From Globobulimina sp. (Eukaryota; Foraminifera; Rotaliida), in contig PIVH01000087.1 in NCBI GenBank assembly GCA_003354225.1, forward strand, positions 1 through 8,374: a stretch of DNA of 8,374 bases, written 5' to 3'. A program made the position numbers and the translations under genes. The notes under the pieces were generated by a model. The model was not told the DNA's origin. It saw only the letters and a program-made list of their open reading frames with translations, and made no database searches. Each line of letters starts with the position of its first letter. Positions within the stretch are counted from its first letter, which is position 1. This document shows, one piece after another, positions 1 through 7,951 of this stretch.

Positions 1-45
1 GACTTATAATATAATTAAATAACGATTCAAACAAAAGTAAAACAA

Positions 46-3000
46 TTATGTTAATATTTGTTGTATGTTGATGAGGTTGAAATATTTTAACATTTGATTA
101 TTTTGCTTGATTGCATTGATTGTTAATTGTTGATCAGAATTAAATATTTGAGACATATCATTGGCATTTTCAATATTTTGAATTCCTCTCATTTGCATTG
201 ATCGTAAATGTGCGTTTGTAATATTTGTTGTGTCTTGAATTACATTTAAATTCTCCATCAACGACACAATTTTCTCAAACCCAAAATGGCTCTCATCATT
301 AAAACATAAATGATATAACAACTCATTATAACTTATCTCATCACCGTCCGATTCGGATTTGAATAAATTAAATAAAATATGTTGCCACACATTGTTCGCT
401 GTTTTATCAAACCATAATAAAACTCCACCAAACTCTTTTTCATTTAACTAAATATTAAAAATAATAAATTGTTATAAAAACTGAAAATGTAATAAATAAA
501 TAAACAAACTGTTGCGGAATGATTTATATCTTTGGCATTGAACGCTTGTTTTAACTCAAATAATGTATCTAATGACGGAATAATTATTGTATTACTAATA
601 ACAGATAAGGTGTGAAACATTAATGACACCACAAACAATTTCCAATTCACATATTCATCCAATCCAATAATAACAACTGACGATAACAACAAATCTATTT
701 TATGATCATTTAAATTATTACACCATAATCGAGGCAAAATTGGTTCATTATCAACATCGATATCATTTGACAATTTTTCTAATATTCCATACATTGTTTT
801 GTATTCAATGACACCGGAAACGTTTTGGGTTTGTGACTGAAACAATTTTATAAATTGTTTGATTTGTTTGGCGGTGAAAGCAATTGCAAATTGATGCTTT
901 GTGCTGGTTTTTTGTATTGGATTTGGCATTGGACAGACAATCACATCCTGATCAATTAAAAAATTCTGTCCATCCAAAATTAATTTATAATGCAATGGAC
1001 ATTCATTGCCAATGCATTGTTCAATGTGCTGTACCAAGGAATCAATTGCTTCATTTTCTGAATTAATGCGAAGCCCAATCCATTGGTCCATTTTCTGCAA
1101 TAAATTATTGTGTCTCTGAGACACATCTCGCAAATGAAAGTTTAATATTTTATTTAAACGCAACAAACGTATTTTCAACCTCGTATTTTCATCATTTATT
1201 AATTGACCTTCGGCCTCATTTTCAGGATTATCTTTGACGATATATTGCAAAGCCATATCAATGGCATTTTGTAATTTATCGTTTTCGTTTTCCAATTTCT
1301 TGTTTTGTGGCTTAATAATAGTGAACAAATCAATTTGCTGCACAGGTTTGTCGCACATTTTTTGCCCGTTTTTCAATGAAAAGTAATCTTTTATCACTCG
1401 AATGGTGGCAATATATCGATGTAATTCGTATTGAATGACATTAATCATTGTTTGCAATAAAATGTTATTCTCTTTTTTTAACCAAACACTTTTTTTAATA
1501 TTATCCAATTCTTTGAGTGATTCATTTTTTTTCTCCATTGAATATTGAAATAATTTGAAACTTAATTCTTTTGATTGTTGCTTTAGTTCATCTTTTGTAT
1601 CATCATTGCATCTCTCATCTGAATCGGTGTTGTTATTAAATTCATTTTGAAATTGATCAATTATTAATTGTTTGCCATCTTTTGCACGTAGAAAATTATA
1701 GAAATATTCACGAGTCGATGCCAAATATGCTAAAACTCGCCTTCTTCCATGCCGTAATAACTCAAATGTGGACAGTATATTATCGATGTATGATTCTTCA
1801 AAATTGCACCAAAAAGAATGTAATTCACCGTATATCTCTTCATCTGACAATTTATTATTTTCTGCTTCTTTCTCTTCTGTTTCTTCCTCGATTTCATTTT
1901 CATTTTCGTTTTGGTTGTTATCTGGAACATTTTCTGCAGTTTCTTCGTTTTTGTTGAGCTCTAATTTCTGTTCTTCGTTTTCTTTTTCTTTTTTTATTTG
2001 TATTTGTTGTCTAATTATTTCAATCAAAGAGAGAGTCAATGTCTTTCTGTCCTGATTACAATTCAATTCCCTCCAAATACCAAATGTATTAAACCAATTC
2101 GCAAGTTCTTCTTTCCTGTCATTCCATGCTTTGATATGTTCGGCCAAACCGGCTCCATTTTCTTCGACTGAGCCAGATCTCAATCGTTCCTAAGTCAAAA
2201 AGCAAAATTACATTACAAACAATTAGAAAAACACTATTCGCATAATTTAAAGTTGAAATCCGATCACAAAGATAAAAAAAAACACAGTGCGCAGGTTATA
2301 CATTTATGGGACAATACATAGTGTTTTCCACAGATGTTAAACTTTAATGCATTGGTCATGCGGTGGCGGGTTTGCTGTGATATGATAAACGCGGCCACTT
2401 TCTTCATCAATCAATCTTCCTTCGCCTCGACTCAACAAAACCGTGTCAACATCGTCCGTCTCATTGTTTCCTTCAACGTCTAAATAAAAAACAAAATCTA
2501 ATCCGCTTGGAATGGTCTCACTTTCTGACGCATCTTTTTCTGGCGGTGGTGCGATTTTCGATTTTTTCTGTTTGGTTGGTGCAGCAACAACGTATCCACT
2601 TAATTTGTTTTCGAGTAACTCTGCCTGGGATTTGCGGTTCGGAAAACCGTCCAAGATCCAACCATTTACTTTCTGCTCGTCCTTCCCTGACAGTATCGCA
2701 TCAAATATAGCGTCGATATATAACTCATCATCCACTCCTTTACCGTCTTGCAACACGCTCCTTAACCTCTCGCCAATCTGTTGCTGTCTACTTAGCTCAT
2801 TCTCAGTGGCAAAAACTTCTGAGTGTGCATCAAATGATTGCATGGCAGCTTCTATGCACTTTTGAGGCTCAATCACTTGCAATGCGTATCTATCTGCAAT
2901 TTGCTGCGCTTGTGTGGTTTTACCAACATATGGTTTGCCAATAAATGCAATGCAAATAGGAACATCTGGGATAATTTTTTCATGTTTGAGCTCTTCGCCA

Positions 3001-4886
3001 CGTGAAATTGCTCCAATTTCTTCAATGATTCCACCCAAATTATCCGTGGTTGGTTCTGTGACATCGCTGTCGTATTTCCATATTCCTTTTGCATTTAAAT
3101 AATTGTTTAATTCTGTTTGATTTATTAAGTTTTTATTTATCTCACCGTTGATATCCATACATTCAATTAAACCGTTTTTAATACGAATTATCTCGGAATG
3201 GCATTGTTTCTCTTTTAATAAGATTTGGTTTAATTCCTTATCCAATTCTTCATGCTTTGCATTTATATCTATATTGGATAAAATGTGCAGATTATTATTG
3301 TTGTTATTATTGTTTAATAATTGTATCCATTCTGACCACAATTGAGTTGGTACATTTTCTTCCTGCGATAATTGCCGATATAACACCGATTTGTACGTAA
3401 TACCAACCATTTTCTCAACCAATTGTTTGCAATAATTTATATTCTGAACATGTCCATATTGCGTTTCTTTCAATTTCAATGCGTTTAATTTCCTATTTTC
3501 AATACTTACTTTTGGCTTAAATTCAATTTTTTTGATTTCAAAATGCTTTCTGTCCCGCTTTAATTTTATTTGTTCGTCTTTTGCTTTCCGTTCATGTTCT
3601 TTTTCAGCAAATAACTTTGCATTTTGTTTAAATATTTGTTTGTGTAATTTTATAGATTTTATTTTATTTTCAAATTGGTTATTTTTGTCATTTATAATTG
3701 CCTTTATTTCGGTTTTACGATCAAGTTTTTCTTTTTCTTTATTTGTTTCAATCTCATCTGAAATTAATTGCTTTCTCCTTTGTTCTCGGTCTATGCATTC
3801 TTGTTTTTGTTTGTTTACATTTACTTTGATTTGTTTTAGATATTTTTCTGTTTCTTTCATCGATATGGTTTTATTTGGCAATTTGTTTCGTAATTTCTCC
3901 AAATGAGTTACTGCATTTTCATCGCTTTCATCTTCTTCCTTTGTTTCTGTTTTTTCTTCATTGTTTCTCTGCAATTCCGAAGCTTTAATTTCTTGATTTT
4001 CGTTTTTCTGTATTTTTTGCGTTTTACTCAAAATCATTTCAAATTCATCCAAACTTTGACAAATTTGATTCGACGCATTTTGTCTATCAACATTTTCCTT
4101 TTGTACTTGTTTCAAACTTTGTGTTTGCAGAAAATGTTTTTTTTCACAAATTCTCTGTTTTTTGGTTTTCTGGTTTTTAATCCATTTCTGTTTACTAAAT
4201 TTATCGATTTCCTCTCTTTTCAAATGATTTTCTTTCAATGTATGCACTAAAACATCGTGTCGCTGTGCCACGCGTTCATTTTTTAATTGTTTCTCAAATT
4301 CTTGCTCAGATTTCGCAGTTTTTTCAATTTCACTTCTGTGATCTCGATATTTTTGCCATTTTAATTCCGATCGTTTGTGGAATTTATCAGTGGCCAATTT
4401 TCGAATTTTTAATTCAACGTCGCGTTTCAACATATCTTCATACGCATATTTCCGAATTCTTGTTGGCGATGATATTCTTGGCGGTGCTTTGAAACTCGAT
4501 GTCCCTTCATTTAATCCTGAAATTCCAACTGCAATATTTGTGTCTCTCTCTTTCGACTGCGACTCAATGAAACATTTCAAATCATAAATAAATCGATGTA
4601 TTGCGCCGGATACATTACTTGCTATATCTTGCAATAATTTTGGTTTCATATTTACGCCGCCTTCGCATAAATACAATGCTGTTAATTTGTAATTTGTGGT
4701 TATTGCCTCGATTGAGACATCATTTACAAATTGTGTTGAGAATAATTCTTCAGTTAAACCACCTATTTCCAAATTACATAATAACTTACCGATTAAATAT
4801 CCATTGCTGAAGATGTCTTCTAATTTTTCATCGCGGTTATATTCAATATTAACTGAAGCCAGCCAATCACGGATGATGGAGGTCAT
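46..4886 (-). CDS. SPEF2: SPEF2/CPC1-like ciliary central-pair protein (3 exons)
   Basis: Spliced model: exon 1 4886-2343, exon 2 2189-510, exon 3 447-46 (TAA stop), about 1541 residues; human SPEF2 has roughly 1820. SPEF2, called CPC1 in Chlamydomonas, belongs to the C1b projection of the axonemal central pair and is needed for flagellar beating. Seen here: a CH-like domain at residues 1-105 (begins MTSIIRDWL); a Lys/Glu-rich coiled coil at about 110-560, with eight Asn in a row near 524-531; an adenylate-kinase-like domain from about 645, with Walker A GKPYVGKT at 650-657, DGFPN at 746-750, and LID-like GRLIDEESGRVYH followed by NPPP at 823-842; the kinase C-terminal helices at about 860-910; an acidic linker at about 914-965; the SPEF2 core (SYIDNI, RVLAYLASTREYF) at about 970-1130; and the C-terminal part with a VNWKLF segment. 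Domain order matches SPEF2 throughout. The start is the first in-frame ATG after an in-frame stop; the reading frame opens slightly upstream without an ATG. The C-terminus is shorter than in vertebrates, so a further 3' exon outside the window is possible. Confidence 0.9.
448..509 (-). other. Intron 2 of the SPEF2-like gene (62 bp, phase 0)
   Basis: The donor is GCAACA|GTTTGT and the acceptor AATATTTAG|TTAAAT on the minus strand. Splicing gives ...NHSAT|LNEKEFGGVLLWFDK..., which aligns with the SPEF2 segment where a short acidic stretch leads into a GLWF-type motif. The intron is nearly pure A+T and includes an ATTT-type microsatellite. A stronger-looking acceptor (TTTTCAG, ending at 481) lies only about 28 bases from the donor and would bring a stop into frame, so the later one was chosen. 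Confidence 0.85.
2190..2342 (-). other. Intron 1 of the SPEF2-like gene (153 bp, phase 0)
   Basis: On the minus strand the first long coding segment runs to ATTAAA followed by donor GTTTAA, and the next resumes after acceptor GACTTAG. Both flanking frames meet at a codon boundary, giving ...DQCIK|ERLRSG.... An in-frame TAA lies just inside the donor and an in-frame TAG is formed by the acceptor, so read-through would be terminated. Splicing joins the LID and NPP part of the adenylate-kinase-like domain to its C-terminal helices, which supports the junction. The donor is GTTT rather than the usual GTA/GTG. Confidence 0.83.
3291..3314 (-). repeat. Trinucleotide tract encoding eight Asn in the SPEF2-like protein
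   Basis: A 24-base tract of ATT and GTT triplets on the plus strand is read as eight AAT/AAC codons on the minus strand. It lies between the coiled coil and the kinase-like domain. Mixed AAT and AAC codons make the DNA tract imperfect, which suggests the tract is tolerated or maintained as protein sequence. Confidence 0.85.
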
Positions 4887-5103
4887 TGGATAAACTGTGA
4901 CGGATACACAGCATACACTGTGTTTTTTAGCCAAAAACCTTTACTAAGATCGGATTACACAAAACAAGTACAGGTTTAGAAACACTTTTGTATACGAAAT
5001 ATCCAATTGCAATATGATAGAGATATCTGGCATTTTAATCCAACTATAAATAACATGATATCAAAAACTTACTTGTAACGCATCCAACTATAAATACCAT
5101 CAA
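4887..5103. promoter_or_regulatory. Head-to-head intergenic region between the SPEF2-like and MFS genes
   Basis: This gap of about 217 bp lies between two divergent start codons and must hold both 5' UTRs and promoters. It contains two TATAAATA-type elements on the plus strand, within a 15-bp direct repeat. On the minus strand there is a near-consensus splice donor (CAA|GTAAGT, boundary at 5072) and an acceptor CCGTCACAG ending at 4895. Together they could define a 5'-UTR intron of about 178 bp. Removing it would also delete an upstream, out-of-frame ATG at 4914 that otherwise overlaps the SPEF2 start. Promoter assignment is inferred from position only. Confidence 0.45.
5038..5096 (+). repeat. 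15-bp direct repeat carrying TATAAATA, two copies
   Basis: The sequence ATCCAACTATAAATA occurs at 5038-5052 and again, identically, at 5082-5096, separated by 29 bp. Each copy ends in TATAAATA, a good TATA-box match on the plus strand. The copies lie 51 and 7 bases before the putative MFS start at 5104. They may be duplicated core-promoter elements or a small tandem duplication; function is inferred. Confidence 0.6.
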
Positions 5104-6742
5104 ATGCAACACCTTATCAACGACGCAACTGTCTCAAACCATTTATCAATGAATTTCATCGCGGTGTTGTATGGCATTAATAATAATAATAATAACTTAT
5201 TCGACATTCATCGTAAACTCGCCACTGCCTCATACCGCATATTACAGCCACTGCCATTACTATTTGCCAATAACTTCTTAGGTTACTTGTTATTGACTCC
5301 CTGCGCCGGCTTAGTCGGCGCCTCCTTGGGACTGTCGCCGATGATGAGTGCCTATATCAGCGACGTATTGCCGCCCAACCAACGGACCTTTGGCTTTGCA
5401 GTGTCGTATGGCTCCGCCGGTGTCGCTCTGTTAAGCTCGGCCATCATCTCCTTAATGGTCTCTTTGTATATGTCCGATTACATCAACTTTGTGCTAATAC
5501 TGATTCTCTACGCTGTGCAGACAATATATGTCTGGCTATACATTGACGAATCTCTGGACGACAAATATCGCAAAAATATGAGCAAAAAGAAACTGTTCAA
5601 TCCATTGCGCCCTTTGCTGCAGGTAACATTTATTGCATTTTGCTGCAATGTTGGCAATTATTTTGTTTTTATATATTTGTCTGTCACAGATTAGAAACAA
5701 CAGAATTGTGTTTTGGATCTCCGTGGTTCAGTTTCTTATCACTTTCATGGAAGTGGGCATATTGAACATTTGCATGGTTTACATTTTGACGGAGCTGGGC
5801 ATCACCAACAATGACAGCAACTTCCTGCTGATGTTCACCTTCATCATCAGTGTCAGCTTCGGCTTATTTGGAGCAACGGCGGGCGTCATCCCAGCGTCGA
5901 GGAAATATTCATTGGATTGCTGTTGGAGTGCTAAATACAGGCCGATGACTATCAGAAACTGCCACGATCTGAGTCATAGAATGTCAGTCACTGAGCAGTC
6001 GCAGATGTCACTGAACAGCGTCACTTATTCCAATACGATAAATGCGCACAATCACAATAGCAACAATACGCATTTGCTGCAGACGCCTTTGGCTTTGAAT
6101 GTGATCACCGACATCGACGAAGATAGCATGTGCATCGATGGCGCCATTCCGAGCTCTCCAATCACGCCAAGTGTGCCATATAGAAACGTCAACGCCAAGA
6201 AGCAGAAGAAAAAGAAAAAACTGCTGCCTTTTCATAGAAATCAGAATAGGAACAATATGAAATCAGAAATGGCAAACTACAGAATGCCAATGCGAACATG
6301 GAAAGATTATAACAATTTGGTGATTGGCACTTTTTTATCATTTCTGAGTTTGTTGCTCATTGGCTGTGTGGCCTGGATCCACAGCACAATATACATTGCA
6401 ATGTGCGGCATATGTGTTGGCTGCGCAGTTGGTATAACATTTCCTTCTGCGAATGGCGTGGCGACCAATTCATTGCGGAATGATGAACAGGGCAAAGGCT
6501 TTGGGATTATCTACGCGGTGAAAGGGATAACCTCTGCCATTGCTCCCTTTGTGTTTGGTATCTTCTATACGTATTTGCAAAGGAAGAATGTCGGCCCAAT
6601 CATCTTTTTAATGGGAATGCTGTTCACTGCGATCGCCTTTGGTATCATTTTGTTGCCATTGCGGTGGGTCCTGTGCGACCAGCAAGGATATAAAAGAAGG
6701 AATTGTTTGTTGCCCATCAATGGCTTCGCTGCCTATACATAG
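5104..6742 (+). CDS. MFS transporter, MFSD14/HIAT1- and TetA-like, lacking TM1-3
   Basis: Two exons, 5104-5622 and 5690-6742 (TAG stop), encode about 523 residues. It looks like a membrane transporter of the major facilitator superfamily; the substrate cannot be read. From about residue 49 it matches the region after TM3 of HIAT1-type proteins: TM4 (FLGYLLLTPCAG), the loop AYISDVLPPNQR, TM5, TM6 ending in an IDESL motif, then TM7 (about 179-206) and TM8 (218-240). A loop of about 140 residues follows (244-382) with a Lys-rich patch at 343-350. Then come TM9 (383-403), TM10 (406-428, ending ITFPSANG), EQGKGFG at 439-445, TM11 and TM12 to about 497. The normal count is 12 helices and about 9 are visible; TM1-3 and the loop 2-3 motif are absent and there is no room upstream. 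Residues 1-48, including six Asn, look unlike the family. The start is uncertain, with Met16 (5149) as an alternative; a true exon start at 5248 (after TTACAG, phase 0) is also possible. It may be a truncated gene or a pseudogene. Confidence 0.75.
5178..5195 (+). repeat. (TAA)6 microsatellite encoding an Asn run
   Basis: Six perfect TAA units. In the proposed MFS frame they are read as AAT codons, giving six Asn with a final AAC (residues 26-31). The run lies in the part of the predicted N-terminus that shows no family resemblance, so it may be non-coding or intronic. Confidence 0.85.
5623..5689 (+). other. Intron of the MFS gene (67 bp, phase 0)
   Basis: The donor is CTGCAG|GTAACA and the acceptor TCTGTCACAG|ATTAGA. 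Joining the exons gives ...LFNPLRPLLQ|IRNNRIVFW..., a normal TM6-TM7 loop of an MFS protein running into TM7. Without splicing the first frame reaches TAG a few bases past the acceptor, and the downstream exon lies in a different frame. The interior is T-rich before the acceptor. Confidence 0.92.
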
Positions 6743-6926
6743 AAAATTAGAAGTCAGTCCATCTCATCTCATCTCTATAAAATGTGTATATCATATATTT
6801 AAAATTAAAGGTTGTCTTTAATTCGTTTTGCAATTTGCATTTTTGGATATTAAACAACTGAACTGCCAAACTATTGTTTCTCAGTTTTGAATTGAGTGTT
6901 TTTTAAGCTTTTAATACTTTACTAGC
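6743..6926 (+). promoter_or_regulatory. Intergenic region: MFS 3' UTR and SDR promoter
   Basis: This spacer of 184 bp lies between two co-directional genes. It begins with three tandem ATCTC units (6761-6775). An ATTAAA hexamer at 6804-6809, followed by T/G-rich sequence, is a plausible polyadenylation signal for the transporter transcript. The last 40 bases before the SDR start are T-rich. No clear TATA box was identified for the SDR gene. Confidence 0.4.
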
Positions 6927-7730
6927 ATGTCTCAAGCGCGCATATTCGGACAACGCTTATCTACAAAAGTAGCATGGATAACAGGCGGCGGCTCTGGCAT
7001 TGGCAGAGAGACAGCAATGTTGTTTGCTCGCCATGGCGCAAAAGTTATGATTGTAGACATCAATGAAGATGCATTGCGAGAAACGTGTTCCATGATTAAA
7101 GATAATGAGAATGAGTGTTATGTTGAATACATGAAATGCAATGTGTCATCATCTGAAGAGATAGAAAATTCATTGAATAGATGCACGCAAATATTTGATT
7201 ATACGAATGTGTTATTTAACAATGCCGGAATAATGGACTCGAATGACGGTGGAATTGATACGGATGATATAGTTTGGGATAAAACATTCAATATTAATGT
7301 GAAAGGAGTATATTATGGCTGTAAATATGGAGTACCACACCTTTTATCCTCTGGGCGGCCGTCCTCAGTCATCAACACAGCGTCCTTTGTAGCAATGAGA
7401 GGGGCGGCAACACCGCAGATTGCTTACACGTCATCAAAAGGCGCGGTCTTATCAATGACCAAAGAGTTAGCAATGATTTATGCAAAACAAAATATCCGAT
7501 TTAATAACTTATGTCCGGGACCATTGCGCACTGATTTGTTGATGGAATTTTTGGATTCGGCTGAAAAGAAACATAAACGTTTAGTACATATTCCGATGGG
7601 TCGGTTTGGTGAAGCCGCGGAGATGGCGAATGCAGCTTTGTTTTTGGCGTCGGATGAATCGTCGTATATGACTGGGCAGGAATTAATTGTTGATGGCGGA
7701 CTGTGTGCTGCCTATGTTACACCGGAATAA
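6927..7730 (+). CDS. Classical short-chain dehydrogenase/reductase (SDR)
   Basis: An intronless gene of 267 codons, a normal size for classical SDRs, which carry out NAD(P)-dependent oxidation or reduction of alcohols and ketones. Cofactor motif TGGGSGIG lies at residues 19-26; Asp44 after the second beta strand (VMIVDIN) favours NAD(H) over NADP(H). The structural NNAG motif is at 98-101, and the catalytic tetrad is Asn124, Ser153, Tyr167 and Lys171 (YTSSK). CPGPLRT at 196-202 and a C-terminal LIVDGG segment complete the fold. The Asp that usually contacts the adenine ring is Asn72 here (KCNVS). There is no signal peptide or membrane segment, so it is probably cytosolic. The closest feel is to bacterial FabG or glucose-1-dehydrogenase-like SDRs, but the substrate cannot be predicted. 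The start is the first ATG and gives the usual short leader before the Rossmann fold. Confidence 0.95.
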   Translation: MSQARIFGQRLSTKVAWITGGGSGIGRETAMLFARHGAKVMIVDINEDALRETCSMIKDNENECYVEYMKCNVSSSEEIENSLNRCTQIFDYTNVLFNNAGIMDSNDGGIDTDDIVWDKTFNINVKGVYYGCKYGVPHLLSSGRPSSVINTASFVAMRGAATPQIAYTSSKGAVLSMTKELAMIYAKQNIRFNNLCPGPLRTDLLMEFLDSAEKKHKRLVHIPMGRFGEAAEMANAALFLASDESSYMTGQELIVDGGLCAAYVTPE

Positions 7731-7731
7731 A
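7726..7731 (+). terminator. AATAAA overlapping the SDR stop codon
   Basis: The hexamer AATAAA spans the TAA stop of the SDR gene. Two further AATAAA copies overlap at 7826-7831 and 7830-7835, about 100 bases downstream, and are the more likely polyadenylation signals because they leave a 3' UTR of usual length. Confidence 0.4.
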
Positions 7732-7951
7732 AATACAAACAATGTTATTTATTCATTTATGGCAGTTCTTGCTTGCAAATGCTTTAATAACGAACAGCAA
7801 ATATCATCCAAAACGATGAAAACAAAATAAATAAAAATATTTAATGATTTTCCTTTGTATATTTCCAAATTGTGGGACGTAAAAAAATGATTTCAGTTTC
7901 AAATAATAATATTTACAAACAACAAAAAATTAAAACAAAGCAAACAAACAA
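7731..7951. other. Convergent intergenic spacer
   Basis: Between the SDR gene and the gene entering from the right on the opposite strand lie about 220 AT-rich bases. They hold polyadenylation-type signals for the plus-strand transcript. No convincing coding sequence or structured RNA is visible. It probably contains the 3' ends of both transcripts. Confidence 0.5.

Noticed and set aside
479-490. Alternative acceptor TTTTCAG in intron 2 of the SPEF2-like gene
   Set aside because: It would make an intron of only about 28 bases and bring a TAA into frame within three codons; the acceptor ending at 448 restores SPEF2-like sequence.
1682-2055. Open frames on both strands opposite or overlapping the acidic linker
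   Set aside because: The Ser/Phe-rich plus-strand readings and the Lys-rich alternate minus frame are shadows of the Glu/Asn-rich linker in exon 2.
444-2183. Treating the second minus-strand coding block as a separate gene
   Set aside because: Its first codon would be TTG, and its content continues the SPEF2 domain order directly from the upstream block through a well-formed intron.
3532-4250. Plus-strand open frames rich in Phe, Leu, Ser and Cys, apparently membrane-like
   Set aside because: They are antisense to the Lys/Glu/Asn-rich coiled coil of the SPEF2-like protein; complementing AAA and GAA codons yields Phe-rich hydrophobic readings.
4887-4934. Extending the SPEF2-like protein upstream by 16 residues from a TTG codon
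   Set aside because: TTG is an unlikely start in a eukaryote, a stop lies just upstream, and the CH domain begins right at the ATG at 4886 as in the family.
6008-6495. Minus-strand frames opposite the MFS second exon
   Set aside because: They are antisense shadows; the plus-strand frame has clear MFS helices and motifs.
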